Assembly: GCA_050250915.1 (NCBI GenBank)
Contig: JBFWNT010000009.1
Location: forward strand, 77,974-141,973
From: Miltoncostaea sp050250915
Lineage (GTDB): Bacteria > Actinomycetota > Thermoleophilia > Miltoncostaeales > Miltoncostaeaceae
Direction: 5' to 3'
DNA: 64,000 nt
Of this stretch, positions 51,631 to 60,424 are shown in pieces; positions within the stretch are counted from its first letter, which is position 1; every line of letters starts with the position of its first letter. The notes beneath the pieces are model-generated. The model saw nothing but the letters and a program-made list of their open reading frames with translations. It had not been told where the DNA came from and made no database searches. The position numbers and the translations under genes were made by a program.

Positions 51631-53210
51631 ACCAGGCCGGAGCCCGAGACCGTGCCGCGGTCGCGGCGGCGGCCGATCCCGTCGGCGGGGACTCCGCGGT
51701 ACTGCAGCTGGGCGGACCCGAGGGGATCCTCCTCGGCGTCCTCGTCCGACCCCGCGAGGGCTCCGGAGTCCCACAGCCGGGCGAGGGCCGCGACCACGTC
51801 GGGGCAGAACTGGGCGCGGCGCTCCTCCCCGCAGATCTCGAAGGCGCGAGCCGGGGACATGCCACGGCGGTACGGGCGATCGCTGGTCATCGCGTCCCAG
51901 GCGTCGGCGAGCGCCAGGATCCGGGCGCCGTCGGGGATGTCGTGACCGGCGAGGCCGTCCGGGTAGCCGGCGCCGTCGAAGCGCTCGTGGTGGCCGCGGA
52001 CCCAGGCGACCTGCTCCGCGGAGAGCGTCTCCGCCACGATCTCGGCCCCGCGGACGGGGTGCTCCCGGACGAGCGCGAACTCCTCGTCGGTGAGCCGTCC
52101 CGGCTTGGTGAGCACCAGGTCGGGCACCGCGATCTTGCCGACGTCGTGGAGCACCGCGGCCTCGTGCAGCAGGCGCACCCGGTCGGCGCTCCACCCCATC
52201 TCCAGCGCCACCCGCGCCGCCATCTCGGCGACGCGCTGGGAGTGGCGCATCGTGTACGGGTCCTTCGCGTCCACCGCCCGCGCGAGCGCCAGGACGGCGT
52301 TCAGGGCCTGCTGATGCTCCAGGCGGGCGGCGCGCTCGCCGTCGGAGAGCTCCTCGACCACGTCGGGCGAGTAGCGGACGCTCCGGTTCCGCCCGTGGGC
52401 CTTGGCCCAGTAGAGGGCGCCGTCGGCCAGGCGCAGCAGCTCCATCGGTGAGCCGGCCTGGCCGAGCTCGCAGACGCCGGCGGAGATCGTGAGCCGGATC
52501 CCCTCGGCGACCGGCTCCGCCTCCACCGCCAGGCGTGCGCGCTCGGCCGCCTGCCAGGCGTCCATCTCGTCGCCCGGCAGCAGCCACGCGAACTCCTCGC
52601 CGCCGATCCGCGCCACCATCTCCCCGTCGCGGGCGCACTCCCGCAGGCGGCGGGCCACCTCGCGCACCACGGCGTCGCCGGCGGGATGGCCGTGGCGGTC
52701 GTTGATGCGCGTGAAGTGGTCCAGGTCCAGGAGCACCAGCGACAGGGGGGCGCCGGCGCGCAGGGCGCGGGCGCACTCCTCGTGCAGGCGCTCCTGGAAG
52801 GCGCGGTGGTTCGGCAGCTCCGTGAGGGGGTCGGTCGCGGCGAGCCCGGCCAGGATGCGCGCCGACCGCCCCAGGCCGTCCACCACCCGGCGCAGCGAGC
52901 GGTCGAGGGCGGCCCACCCCACGAGCGCCGTGGCCACCATGGCGCCGACCACGGCGACGATCGGGCGGGCGTGCGAGACGTGGAGGGTGGCGACGGCGAC
53001 CGGGCCGGCGACCGTCAGCGCGCCGACGACCCCCACCAGGGCGAGCTGGCGGCGCCGGATCCGGGCGATGCGCCGGACGGCCTCCTCCCAGTCGACCTGC
53101 GGCACCGGCGACGGCGGCACCAGCCGCAGCGGGGCGTCGCGGAGCCCCTGCCGGCCGCGCGTCCCGTCCACCACGTAACGGGATCGGCGGTATCGCATCT
53201 CGATCGGCAC
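51588..53210 (-). CDS. GGDEF and HD-GYP cyclic-di-GMP protein
   Basis: 540 residues. Two TM helices at about 53-100 are followed by a GGDEF domain (ATDPLTELPNHRAF ... ARIGGEEFAWLL), whose GGEEF motif is catalytically competent in other proteins. Then comes an HD-GYP domain with HDVGKI and HHERFDGAGYPDG. Such hybrids make and/or degrade c-di-GMP. The GGDEF domain lacks an obvious RxxD inhibitory site just before GGEEF. A C-terminal tail of about 60 residues is poorly structured. Confidence 0.93.
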   Translation of the reverse strand: MPIEMRYRRSRYVVDGTRGRQGLRDAPLRLVPPSPVPQVDWEEAVRRIARIRRRQLALVGVVGALTVAGPVAVATLHVSHARPIVAVVGAMVATALVGWAALDRSLRRVVDGLGRSARILAGLAATDPLTELPNHRAFQERLHEECARALRAGAPLSLVLLDLDHFTRINDRHGHPAGDAVVREVARRLRECARDGEMVARIGGEEFAWLLPGDEMDAWQAAERARLAVEAEPVAEGIRLTISAGVCELGQAGSPMELLRLADGALYWAKAHGRNRSVRYSPDVVEELSDGERAARLEHQQALNAVLALARAVDAKDPYTMRHSQRVAEMAARVALEMGWSADRVRLLHEAAVLHDVGKIAVPDLVLTKPGRLTDEEFALVREHPVRGAEIVAETLSAEQVAWVRGHHERFDGAGYPDGLAGHDIPDGARILALADAWDAMTSDRPYRRGMSPARAFEICGEERRAQFCPDVVAALARLWDSGALAGSDEDAEEDPLGSAQLQYRGVPADGIGRRRDRGTVSGSGLVYRGQTIREAPPRF

Positions 53211-53247
53211 CGAGCCTGTATCGGCAGGCGTGCGGGCCGATCGGAGA

Positions 53248-53649
53248 TCACGCGTCGGCGGCCGACCGCTCCGCCAGCGCCACCAGCCCCGCCAGCGACC
53301 CGCCGACCTCGGCGCGCTGCGCGTCGATGCGCCCCGCCTCCTCCTCCGGCAGCTCCACCCGCACCTGCACGGTGCACCCCTCGGCGTGCGGCGCGAGCGT
53401 CCACTCGTGGACGATGTCCGACAGCAGGCACGAGATCCGCACCGTCCCCTCGGGACCGGGACGGGCGACCGCGGTCGGGTACGCGAAGTCGGGCCATTCG
53501 CGGGTGTAGCGGGTCACCGTGCCGTCCGGGCCCTCCTCCACGCGCTCCACGTCGGCCCACCACTCCGGGATCCGGGAGGGGTCGTGGAGGATCTTGAACA
53601 CCTCGATCGCCGGGGCGCGGCACACCGAGTCGAGGATGAACCCCGTCAC
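53248..53649 (-). CDS. SRPBCC-family protein
   Basis: 133 residues from GTG 53649 (GTGA overlap with the SARP gene). AIEVFKILHDPSRIPEWWADVERVEE is the N-terminal START/Bet v1-like helix-grip segment, and a strand-rich part with SDIVHEWTLAPHAEGCTV follows. It probably binds a small hydrophobic ligand. Coupling to the SARP regulator hints that the regulator acts on a lipid-like or polyketide-like pathway, but this is inference. Confidence 0.8.
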   Translation of the reverse strand: MTGFILDSVCRAPAIEVFKILHDPSRIPEWWADVERVEEGPDGTVTRYTREWPDFAYPTAVARPGPEGTVRISCLLSDIVHEWTLAPHAEGCTVQVRVELPEEEAGRIDAQRAEVGGSLAGLVALAERSAADA

Positions 53650-56600
53650 GGCACCGGCTCCCCCGCCCCCAGCGCCTCGCGCGCGGCGACAGCCGCCAGG
53701 CGCTCGCGCTCCGGCTCCACCAGTCCCGCGACGGGCGGGCGGCCGAGGTCCACGAGCACCGCCGCATAGGCGTCCCCCGCCGGGCTGCCCCCGGCCAGGC
53801 GTCCCCACCCCGCCACCGCCTCGTCGAGCCGGCGCGCCGCCAGCGCCCGGTCGCCCCGGGAGGCGGCGATCGCGGCCTGGACGCCGGCGATCCGCGGGAC
53901 CAGCGCCTCGGGCATGTCGGCGGGGCCCGCGGGCTCGAACGGCACGCGCTCCAGCTCGGCCTCGGCGGCCGCGACGTCGCCCGCCGCCGCCAGCGCCTCC
54001 GCCAGCCGCAGCCGCGCCAGCGCCCGGGGGATGCCGCCGCCGGGCGCGTCCAGGGCGGCGCGGAGGTGGCCCGCGGCGCCCGGCGCCCCCGCGGCCAGGA
54101 GCACCTCGCCCATGTCCAGCTCGGCCAGGGCCCGGTCGCGGTCCGAGCCGCCCTCGGCCCGGCGCAGGTTGGCCGCCGCCGCATCCCGCGCCGCGTCGTG
54201 CCGCCCCAGGCGGGCGAGGGCGTGCGCCCGCGCCGCCCGCATCTGCGCCTCCAGCGACACCCCCGGCCACGGCCAACTGGCCGACCGGTCGGCCAAATGG
54301 ACCACGTGGGCGACGTCGCCTCCGCACGCCGAGGCCGACGCCGCCGTCAGGAGGGCCAGGGCGGCAAGGTCGGGGCGGCCGGCGAGGCGGGCGAGCTCGG
54401 CGGCGCCCTCGCACGCCTTCGCGGCGGCGGGATACCCGCCGGTGCGGATGAGGGCGGTGCCGCGGGCCAGCTCCAGCTCGGCCTCGAGGCCCCGGTCGCC
54501 CATCGCCTCCGGCATCGCGCGGACGGCGCGGACGATCTCCGGCACCGCCGCCGGGTCGCCGGCCACCGACTCGGACCACGCGGCGCTGCCCAGGGCGAGT
54601 AGCCGCGCCTCCGGCGCCGTCAGGCGGGCGTCGTCGATGCGGGCCAGGGCCGCCCGGCTCGCGGCGAGCGACTCGCCCGGCACGCAGAGCGTGGTGCGGA
54701 GCCAGCGGCTGCGGGACGCGTCGAGCAGCGCCAGGCCGGCCTCGTCCCCCCGCGCCTCCATCAGCGCGCGGGCGCGGCCGGCGGCCTCCTCCATCGCGCC
54801 GAGGTCGGCCCGCCACGCGTGGAGGTCGGCCAGGTCGAGCCACAGCTCCGCCTCGCGCGCCGGGTCGCCCGCCGCCAGCCGGACGGCCTCCGCGAGGTAG
54901 GCGGCGCCCTCGTCCAGGGCGCCGAGCGCGCGGGCCTCCTGCGCCGCCTCGGCCAGCCAGCGGGCCGCGCCCTCGCCGTCGTCGGCGCGGCGCAGGTGCC
55001 GCGCCACCTCGGCCGCCCGCCGGCCGGGCCGCCGCGCCAGCACCTCCGCCAGCCGCGCGTGCGCGGCGAGCGCCCGCGGGGCGCCGAGCTCGGCGTAGCA
55101 GGCCTCCCGCACCAGGTCGTGGCCGAAGCCGACCCGCCGGCCGGCGACCTCGAGGAGCCCGGCCGCGACCGCAATGTCCACCGCGTCGGCCAATTGGCCG
55201 GCGCCGACCAGGTCGGCCGCCTCGGCCATCTCCAGGGGGCGGCCGCCGGCGGCGGCGAGATCGACCAGGACCCGGGCGTGGCCGTCGAGGCTCCTCATGG
55301 GGCCGCGGACCCAGTCGCGGAGGCCGTCGGCGGGGGCGCGGCCGGCGGCGGCGGCGCGGCCGGCCTCGCGCGCCAGCAGCGGGTTGCCGGCGGCGGCGGC
55401 CACCACCTGGCGCGCGGTGGCCGCGTCCAGGCCGGGCTCGGCGCGCGCGACGAGGCGTGCGATCTCCTCCTCCGCCAGGGGCGCCAGCACCAGGCGGGCA
55501 CGCAGCGACCCGGCCGCGTCGACCGCCGCCAGCGCCGCATCGAGGGCGGGGGCGGGCGGCGCCGGGCGGCGCGTGACGACCAGGAGCACCGGCATCTCCG
55601 CGAGCCGGCGGCCCACATGGGCCAGCAGCGCGAGGCTCGCGGCGTCGGCGCGGTGCAGGTCCTCCAGGCCCAGCACCACCGGCGCGCCGGACGCCGACCA
55701 CGCCAGAAGGGCGACCACCGCCTCCCATGTGCGGGCGCGCTCGATGTCCGGCATGGGCGAGGGCTCGCGGGCCGTGACCCCCCACGCCGCCTCGACCGCC
55801 GGGACGAGGCGGGCCAGGTCGGCCGGCCAGCCGGCGCCGGCCGGCGGCGCCGGGGCGGCCAGGGCCAACGGGCGCAGCGCCTCCGACCACGGGGCCAGCG
55901 GCGGCGCGCCGTCCAGGTCGAGCGCCCCGCCGACCGCCTCGCGCCCGCCGGCGCCGTGGACGGCGCGGGCCAGGTCGCGCAGCAGCCGGGTCTTGCCGAG
56001 GCCGGCGGGCGCCTCCAGCACCACCAGGCCGCCGCCGCCGGCCGCCGCCGTGCGCCACGCGCCGGCCAGCGCCGCGCGCTCCTCGGCGCGCCCCACGAAC
56101 GCCGCGGCGGCCCCGCCGCGGGCGTCGGCCGGCGCCGCGCCGGGGGCGGCCTGTGCGCCCGCCTCGTCGCGGATGGCGCGCGCCAGCGCCCGCGTCTCGT
56201 CCGACGGCCGCATCCCCAGCTCGGCGGAGAGCGCGTCGCGCAGCCGGACGTACTCGGCCAGCGCCTGGGGGCCGTCGCCCGCCGCGGCCAGGCGACGCAT
56301 GAGCGCGCGGTGCACCCCTTCGCGCAGGCGGTCATGCTCCAGCGCCGCGCGCGTCCAGCGCACGGCCGCCGGCAGGTCCCCCGCGTCCTCCGCCAGCGCG
56401 GCCAGCCGCTCCAGCACGGCGATCAGCCGGTCGCGGTGGCGGTCCTGCTCCTCCAGCACCCACTCGTCGGCCAGGTCCGGCAGCAGGGGCCCGCCGGCCA
56501 GCGCGACGGCCGCCTCCAGCGACGCGGCGTCCCCCGCCTCGGCGAGGGCGGCGAAGCGCTCGGCGTCCACCTCCCGCGGCAACCCGGGGGCCAGGCCCAC

Positions 56601-56867
56601 GCTGGAGCGGTCGGCGCGGAGGTACGCCTCCCCGCCCGCGGCCGCCAGCGACTCCCGGACGGCCCAGAGCGCGCTGCGCAGCGACGCCCGTGCGCTGGTG
56701 TCGAGCACGTCCGGCCAGAAGCGCCCCGCCAGCCGCGCCCGGGGGTGGGGCCCCGGGTGCAGCAGCAGGAACGCCAGCAGCGACCGCGGCCGCAGGCCCG
56801 GTGCGGGCGGCACGTCCCGCCCGCCCACCTCCACATGGAGTCCCCCGAAGAGCCGCGCCCGCAGCAT
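53646..56867 (-). CDS. SARP/BTAD-type transcriptional activator with ATPase and TPR domains
   Basis: 1073 residues from ATG 56867; GTG 56915 is a 16-residue longer alternative. An OmpR-like winged helix at about 1-90 (MLRARLFGGLHVEVGG; RSLLAFLLLHPG; SARASLRSALWAVR) is followed by a BTAD domain (EVDAERFAALAEAG ... ALMRRLAAAGDGPQALAEYVRLRDALSAELG). Then come an AAA/STAND ATPase with Walker A APAGLGKTR and LGLEDLHRADAAS, and a long TPR-like C-terminus. This is the AfsR/large-SARP layout. TTGACG repeats at 11-bp pitch lie before two nearby units. A paired palindrome lies inside the coding sequence at 54271-54303. Confidence 0.92.
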   Translation of the reverse strand: MLRARLFGGLHVEVGGRDVPPAPGLRPRSLLAFLLLHPGPHPRARLAGRFWPDVLDTSARASLRSALWAVRESLAAAGGEAYLRADRSSVGLAPGLPREVDAERFAALAEAGDAASLEAAVALAGGPLLPDLADEWVLEEQDRHRDRLIAVLERLAALAEDAGDLPAAVRWTRAALEHDRLREGVHRALMRRLAAAGDGPQALAEYVRLRDALSAELGMRPSDETRALARAIRDEAGAQAAPGAAPADARGGAAAAFVGRAEERAALAGAWRTAAAGGGGLVVLEAPAGLGKTRLLRDLARAVHGAGGREAVGGALDLDGAPPLAPWSEALRPLALAAPAPPAGAGWPADLARLVPAVEAAWGVTAREPSPMPDIERARTWEAVVALLAWSASGAPVVLGLEDLHRADAASLALLAHVGRRLAEMPVLLVVTRRPAPPAPALDAALAAVDAAGSLRARLVLAPLAEEEIARLVARAEPGLDAATARQVVAAAAGNPLLAREAGRAAAAGRAPADGLRDWVRGPMRSLDGHARVLVDLAAAGGRPLEMAEAADLVGAGQLADAVDIAVAAGLLEVAGRRVGFGHDLVREACYAELGAPRALAAHARLAEVLARRPGRRAAEVARHLRRADDGEGAARWLAEAAQEARALGALDEGAAYLAEAVRLAAGDPAREAELWLDLADLHAWRADLGAMEEAAGRARALMEARGDEAGLALLDASRSRWLRTTLCVPGESLAASRAALARIDDARLTAPEARLLALGSAAWSESVAGDPAAVPEIVRAVRAMPEAMGDRGLEAELELARGTALIRTGGYPAAAKACEGAAELARLAGRPDLAALALLTAASASACGGDVAHVVHLADRSASWPWPGVSLEAQMRAARAHALARLGRHDAARDAAAANLRRAEGGSDRDRALAELDMGEVLLAAGAPGAAGHLRAALDAPGGGIPRALARLRLAEALAAAGDVAAAEAELERVPFEPAGPADMPEALVPRIAGVQAAIAASRGDRALAARRLDEAVAGWGRLAGGSPAGDAYAAVLVDLGRPPVAGLVEPERERLAAVAAREALGAGEPVP
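54271..54303. repeat. Paired GGCCAANTGGCC palindrome inside a gene
   Basis: CAACTG at 54274 and CAAATG at 54294, 20 bp apart, with GACCGGTC between GGCC arms. It is in frame within the SARP-type regulator gene and encodes LADRSASWPWPG. It is the only well-formed copy fully inside a large conserved gene. Confidence 0.7.
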
Positions 56868-56916
56868 GGGCCGATCAGACACCCGCCCGGGCCGCGGATC
56901 AACGGCGCGCCGCACG

Positions 56917-57270
56917 TCACCCCCGCGCGTAGTCGGTCGCCCCCCACCAGTCGACGACCACGGCCGGCTCGTCGCCGACCACCCAGGCGTCGTGGCCGGA
57001 CGGCAGGGCCGTGACGTCGCCCGGGAGCGCGTCGAACTCGGTGCCGTCGCTCATCCGCACCCGCAGCGTCCCGGAGACGTGGAACTGGAAGTGGGGCGCC
57101 TCGCACCACTCCGTCCCCGCCAGGGGCTTCACGTGCTCCGACCAGCGCCAGCCCGGCTCCAGGGTGAGCATGCCGATCTGGGCGCCGGCGACATCGACCA
57201 GGTCGAGCCGGCCGTGGCCGAAGGTGCGCGTCTCGTCGGGCCGGGTGAAGGTCTTGCGCTCTGCGGACAT
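56917..57270 (-). CDS. Cupin-domain protein
   Basis: 117 residues from ATG 57270. A cupin beta-barrel is indicated by GWRWSEHVKPLAGTEWCEAPHFQFHVSGTLRVRMSDG and GDVTALPSGHDAWVVGDEP. The metal-site His residues (EH, HFQFH) are partly non-standard. It resembles small single-domain cupins annotated only as such. Its promoter region contains the 16-bp palindrome GCGGATGGCCATCCGC. Confidence 0.78.
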   Translation of the reverse strand: MSAERKTFTRPDETRTFGHGRLDLVDVAGAQIGMLTLEPGWRWSEHVKPLAGTEWCEAPHFQFHVSGTLRVRMSDGTEFDALPGDVTALPSGHDAWVVGDEPAVVVDWWGATDYARG

Positions 57271-57296
57271 CGGTCCTCCTCTGCGTCGGATGGTGT

Positions 57297-57312
57297 GCGG
57301 ATGGCCATCCGC
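57297..57312. promoter_or_regulatory. 16-bp perfect palindrome upstream of the cupin gene
   Basis: GCGGATGGCCATCCGC, 27 bp upstream of the cupin ATG and inside the 171-bp divergent gap shared with the Ig-like secreted protein gene. It is a candidate operator; no regulator can be assigned. Confidence 0.35.
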
Positions 57313-57363
57313 GGCGGACCGTAGGCGGCCCCCGCCGCCCCCGGCAACAGCCCGCGCGCCGGT

Positions 57364-57380
57364 TTGACGGGCGCTTGACG
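57364..57380 (+). promoter_or_regulatory. TTGACG direct repeat, 11-bp pitch (candidate SARP site)
   Basis: TTGACG at 57364 and 57375, exactly 11 bp apart, upstream of the Ig-like secreted protein gene. SARP regulators are known to bind direct repeats at 11-bp pitch near the -35 region. A SARP-type gene ends 3.2 kb away and starts about 500 bp away. Confidence 0.5.
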
Positions 57381-57441
57381 CAGAAACTTCACGGTTCACC
57401 CATACGCGCGGGGGGCGCCGCGAGATAGCGTCTCTGGCGGA

Positions 57442-59235
57442 ATGGACGCCTGGAGGTTCGCTCGCCGCTGCCTGCCCCTGCTGGCGGGCGCGTTGCTTCT
57501 CCCGGCGGCCCACGGCGCCGCCGCGCCGGCCGTGACCATCTCCGGCACCGACGCCGACGTCTGGAACGTCGCGAGCCCCACCCCGGGCTATCGCATCGCC
57601 GGCGAGGCGGGGGCGAAGATCTCGTGGACGCTCACCGCCGACAAGAAGGGCTCGGGGAAGTCACCGCTGCGGGTCACGTTCGCCGGGCTCAAGTCGGGCA
57701 ACTACACGCTGAAGGCCACCCAGGACGAGCCCCGCGCCTCCGCGAGCCGCAAGTTCACGGTGGACGTGACGCCGCCGGGGGTCACGATCCGGACCCCCGC
57801 GGTCAACGCCACGTACCTGCCCGGCGACACCGTCATGGCCGACTTCGCCTGCTCGGGGGCGGTGAGCTGCACGGGGACGGTCGCCGACGGGGCGCCGCTG
57901 CCCACCGGCACGCCGGGACCGGCGTCGCTGAGCGTCACCGCCGTCGACGGGGCGGGCAACGCCACCACCCGCGCCGTGGCCTTCGCGGTGGGCCCCGCCG
58001 CGCCCGTCATCACCGTCCGGCCCGCGGGCCCGGTGCGCGGCACCCGCCCGGTCTTCGCCTGGACGGGCGGCGACCCGGGCGCCACCTTCACGTGGCAGGT
58101 CCTGTCGGGCGGCGCGGTCATCTCCCAGGGCGACACCCTCGACACGCAGGTGGCGCTGGGACCGCTGGTGCCGGGCGCGTACGCCTTCCAGGTGCGCCAG
58201 ACGGTCGTGTCCGGCCGCGTCGGGCCGTACGGCGTGCCCGACCCGTTCATCGTCACGAAGGGCGTCGCCGACGTGGCGCTGCTGCGGCCCACGACCCGCA
58301 ACGCCGCGGCGCTGCGGCCGCGGCCCGGGCGCGTGGTCACGGCCGCCCGGCCCCTGCTGCGGTGGCGCGCGGCCGGCGGCGCCGACCTCTACAACCTCCA
58401 GGTCTTCCGGGTCACCACCACCGGGATGCGCAAGGTCCGCTCCATCTTCCCCGCCGTCAACCGGACGCGGGTGGCGGGGCTGCGGTTCGGGCAGCGCTAC
58501 GCGTGGCGGGTCTGGCCGTTCGACCGCGCCGCGGGCGGGTACGCCAGGCAGCCGCTGGGCCTGAGCTGGTTCGAGCTGCGCCGCCCCGTCGAGCCGAGCC
58601 GCACCCAGATGGGCACCGACCGCCGCATCGCGGCGTCGGCGCTGCGCAAGGCCGTGGCGATCGAGGGCTGGCTGGACGCCGGCATCACCGCCGGCGACCT
58701 CCGGCACGAGGGGCTCGGGGCCGCCGCGTTCGACCCGGCGCTCCAGCCCTCCGGGCCGGCGGAGGCGGGCGGCACGGCCGCCGCGTCGGTGCGCCCCATC
58801 GTGGTGCCCGCGGGCCCGCCGGGGCGGGCGCGCCTGCCGGTGGACGCCCGCGAGCTGCGCCAGACCAAGCGGATCGCCCGCGCCACGCTCGCCCGGGTGG
58901 CCGCGATCGAGTCGCGGCTGGAGGGCGGCCTGACCGGTGGCGACGTCCTGGACGGGGCGATCGGCCCCGAGAAGCTCGCGCCCGACGTCGCCCTGGGCCG
59001 CCGCCGCGCCCCGACCACGGCCCAGCCGCCCAGCGCCACGCCGCCGGCCGCGCCGGTCCGGGTGGCGCTGGTGCGGCCGACGCGCGCGAACATCGTCGCC
59101 ACCCAGCGCCTGGCGCAGGGCGCGGTCCGCCGCGCCGAGGCGCTGCGCCAGCGGCTGCTCCAGGGGCTCTCCTCCGCCGACTTCGCGGCGGGCAGCATCG
59201 GCGCCGCCGACCTGGCGCCGACCCTCCGACGCTGA
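57442..59235 (+). CDS. Secreted Ig-like protein with three ~80-residue C-terminal repeats
   Basis: 597 residues from ATG 57442 with a signal peptide (LPLLAGALLLPAAHGAAA). The first 350 residues hold Ig/fibronectin-like beta domains (VTPPGVTIRTPAVNATYLPGD; GTRPVFAWTGGDPGATFTWQV; RPLLRWRAAGGADLYNLQVF). The last 210 residues contain three repeats spaced about 80 residues: TDRRIAASALRKAVAIEGWL, TKRIARATLARVAAIESRL and TQRLAQGAVRRAEALRQRL. Each is followed by G(I/L)(T/S)xxDxxxGxIGxxxLAP-like segments. Extracellular; function unknown. Confidence 0.78.
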   Translation: MDAWRFARRCLPLLAGALLLPAAHGAAAPAVTISGTDADVWNVASPTPGYRIAGEAGAKISWTLTADKKGSGKSPLRVTFAGLKSGNYTLKATQDEPRASASRKFTVDVTPPGVTIRTPAVNATYLPGDTVMADFACSGAVSCTGTVADGAPLPTGTPGPASLSVTAVDGAGNATTRAVAFAVGPAAPVITVRPAGPVRGTRPVFAWTGGDPGATFTWQVLSGGAVISQGDTLDTQVALGPLVPGAYAFQVRQTVVSGRVGPYGVPDPFIVTKGVADVALLRPTTRNAAALRPRPGRVVTAARPLLRWRAAGGADLYNLQVFRVTTTGMRKVRSIFPAVNRTRVAGLRFGQRYAWRVWPFDRAAGGYARQPLGLSWFELRRPVEPSRTQMGTDRRIAASALRKAVAIEGWLDAGITAGDLRHEGLGAAAFDPALQPSGPAEAGGTAAASVRPIVVPAGPPGRARLPVDARELRQTKRIARATLARVAAIESRLEGGLTGGDVLDGAIGPEKLAPDVALGRRRAPTTAQPPSATPPAAPVRVALVRPTRANIVATQRLAQGAVRRAEALRQRLLQGLSSADFAAGSIGAADLAPTLRR

Positions 59236-59236
59236 G

Positions 59237-59264
59237 TTGACGCCGGCTTGACGGTGGCGTGACG
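59237..59264 (+). promoter_or_regulatory. Three TTGACG-like direct repeats, 11-bp pitch (candidate SARP site)
   Basis: TTGACG at 59237 and 59248 and GTGACG at 59259, each exactly 11 bp apart, about 50 bp before the CoA-transferase start. This repeats the motif found at 57364-57380 and fits SARP binding geometry. Confidence 0.55.
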
Positions 59265-59314
59265 ATGCCGGCCCATGGTGGTGCGCACCGTCCCGCCGCC
59301 GAGAGGAGCGCGTC

Positions 59315-60424
59315 ATGTCCGGCCAGGCCCCGCAACCCGGCACCACGGGGACGCTCGACGGCCTGCGGGTCGTCGACCTGACCCACCACCTCGGGGGCCC
59401 GCTCGCCACGATGGCCCTCGCGCAGCTCGGGGCGGACGTGGTCAAGGTGGAGCCGCCCGAGGGGGACGGCTGGCGCCACGTCGATGACGTCCGCGGCGAG
59501 AGCCGGGTGTTCCACGCCGTGAACCGCGGCAAACGCGGCGTGGTGATCGACCTCCACACCCCGGAGGGGCGCGCCGCCCTGCACCGGCTGGTGGCCGACG
59601 CGGACGTGGTGGTCCACAGCTTCGCCCCCGGGGTGGCCGAGCGCATCGGGGCGGGCGCCGACGAGCTCATGGCGCTCAACCCACGGCTCGTCTACTGCAG
59701 CCTGTCGGCCTTCGGGCCGCAGGGCCGGCGCGGCACGGACGTGGCCCTCCAGTCCGAGTCGGGCCTCGTCGGGGCGAACGGCGGCCGCGTGATGCCGGTG
59801 CCGGCGCACGACACGGTGGTGCCGTGGATCATGGTCGCGGGGATCCTCGCCGCCCTGCTCGAGCGCGAGCGCAGCGGGCGCGGCCAGCACGTGGAGACGT
59901 CGCTGCTGGAGGCGTCGGCGGCGCTCGCGGCGCACCGCCTGATCCGCGAGGGGTCGGGGGAGCCGCTGTTCAACCGCTTCGTCGGGGCGCTCTACCGGCC
60001 GTACGCCACCCGCGACGGCGCGATCTCGCTGGCCTGCTACGCCCCCCGCCTGCACGCGCGCGCCCTGCGGGCGATCGGGCTGGGCGACCTGCTGGACGAC
60101 CCGCGGTTCGCGGACGCCCCGTCGCGCGCCCGCCACTCGGACGAGCTGGCGGAGCGGATCGCCGCCCGGCTCGCCGACGACACCACGGCGGCGTGGCGGG
60201 CCGCGCTCGACGCGGACGGCCTGCCGTACGGCGAGGTGGCCCCGGCGTGGGCGGTGCTCGACCACCCCGACGCCGCCGCCCTGGGGTTGGTGGTGGAGGT
60301 GGAGGACCCCGACCTGGGCACGGAGACGGTCACCGGCCCGCCCCTGCGGTTGTCGCGGACCCCGGCGCGCGCGGGGGGCCCGGCGCCGCGGCTCGGCCAG
60401 CACACGGAGGAGGTGCTCAGATGA
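59315..60424 (+). CDS. Class III (CaiB/BaiF) CoA-transferase
   Basis: 369 residues from ATG 59315 with GAGAGGAG upstream. LDGLRVVDLTHHLGGPLATMALAQLGADVVKVEPPEGD is the family N-terminus (its strand-turn core). The catalytic Asp is probably in AHDTVVPWIMVAGILAALL, and GRGQHVETSLLEA follows. It moves CoA between organic acids. Coupled to the nitrilase gene by ATGA overlap, so the pair may process a carboxylate derived from a nitrile or amide (inference). Confidence 0.92.
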   Translation: MSGQAPQPGTTGTLDGLRVVDLTHHLGGPLATMALAQLGADVVKVEPPEGDGWRHVDDVRGESRVFHAVNRGKRGVVIDLHTPEGRAALHRLVADADVVVHSFAPGVAERIGAGADELMALNPRLVYCSLSAFGPQGRRGTDVALQSESGLVGANGGRVMPVPAHDTVVPWIMVAGILAALLERERSGRGQHVETSLLEASAALAAHRLIREGSGEPLFNRFVGALYRPYATRDGAISLACYAPRLHARALRAIGLGDLLDDPRFADAPSRARHSDELAERIAARLADDTTAAWRAALDADGLPYGEVAPAWAVLDHPDAAALGLVVEVEDPDLGTETVTGPPLRLSRTPARAGGPAPRLGQHTEEVLR

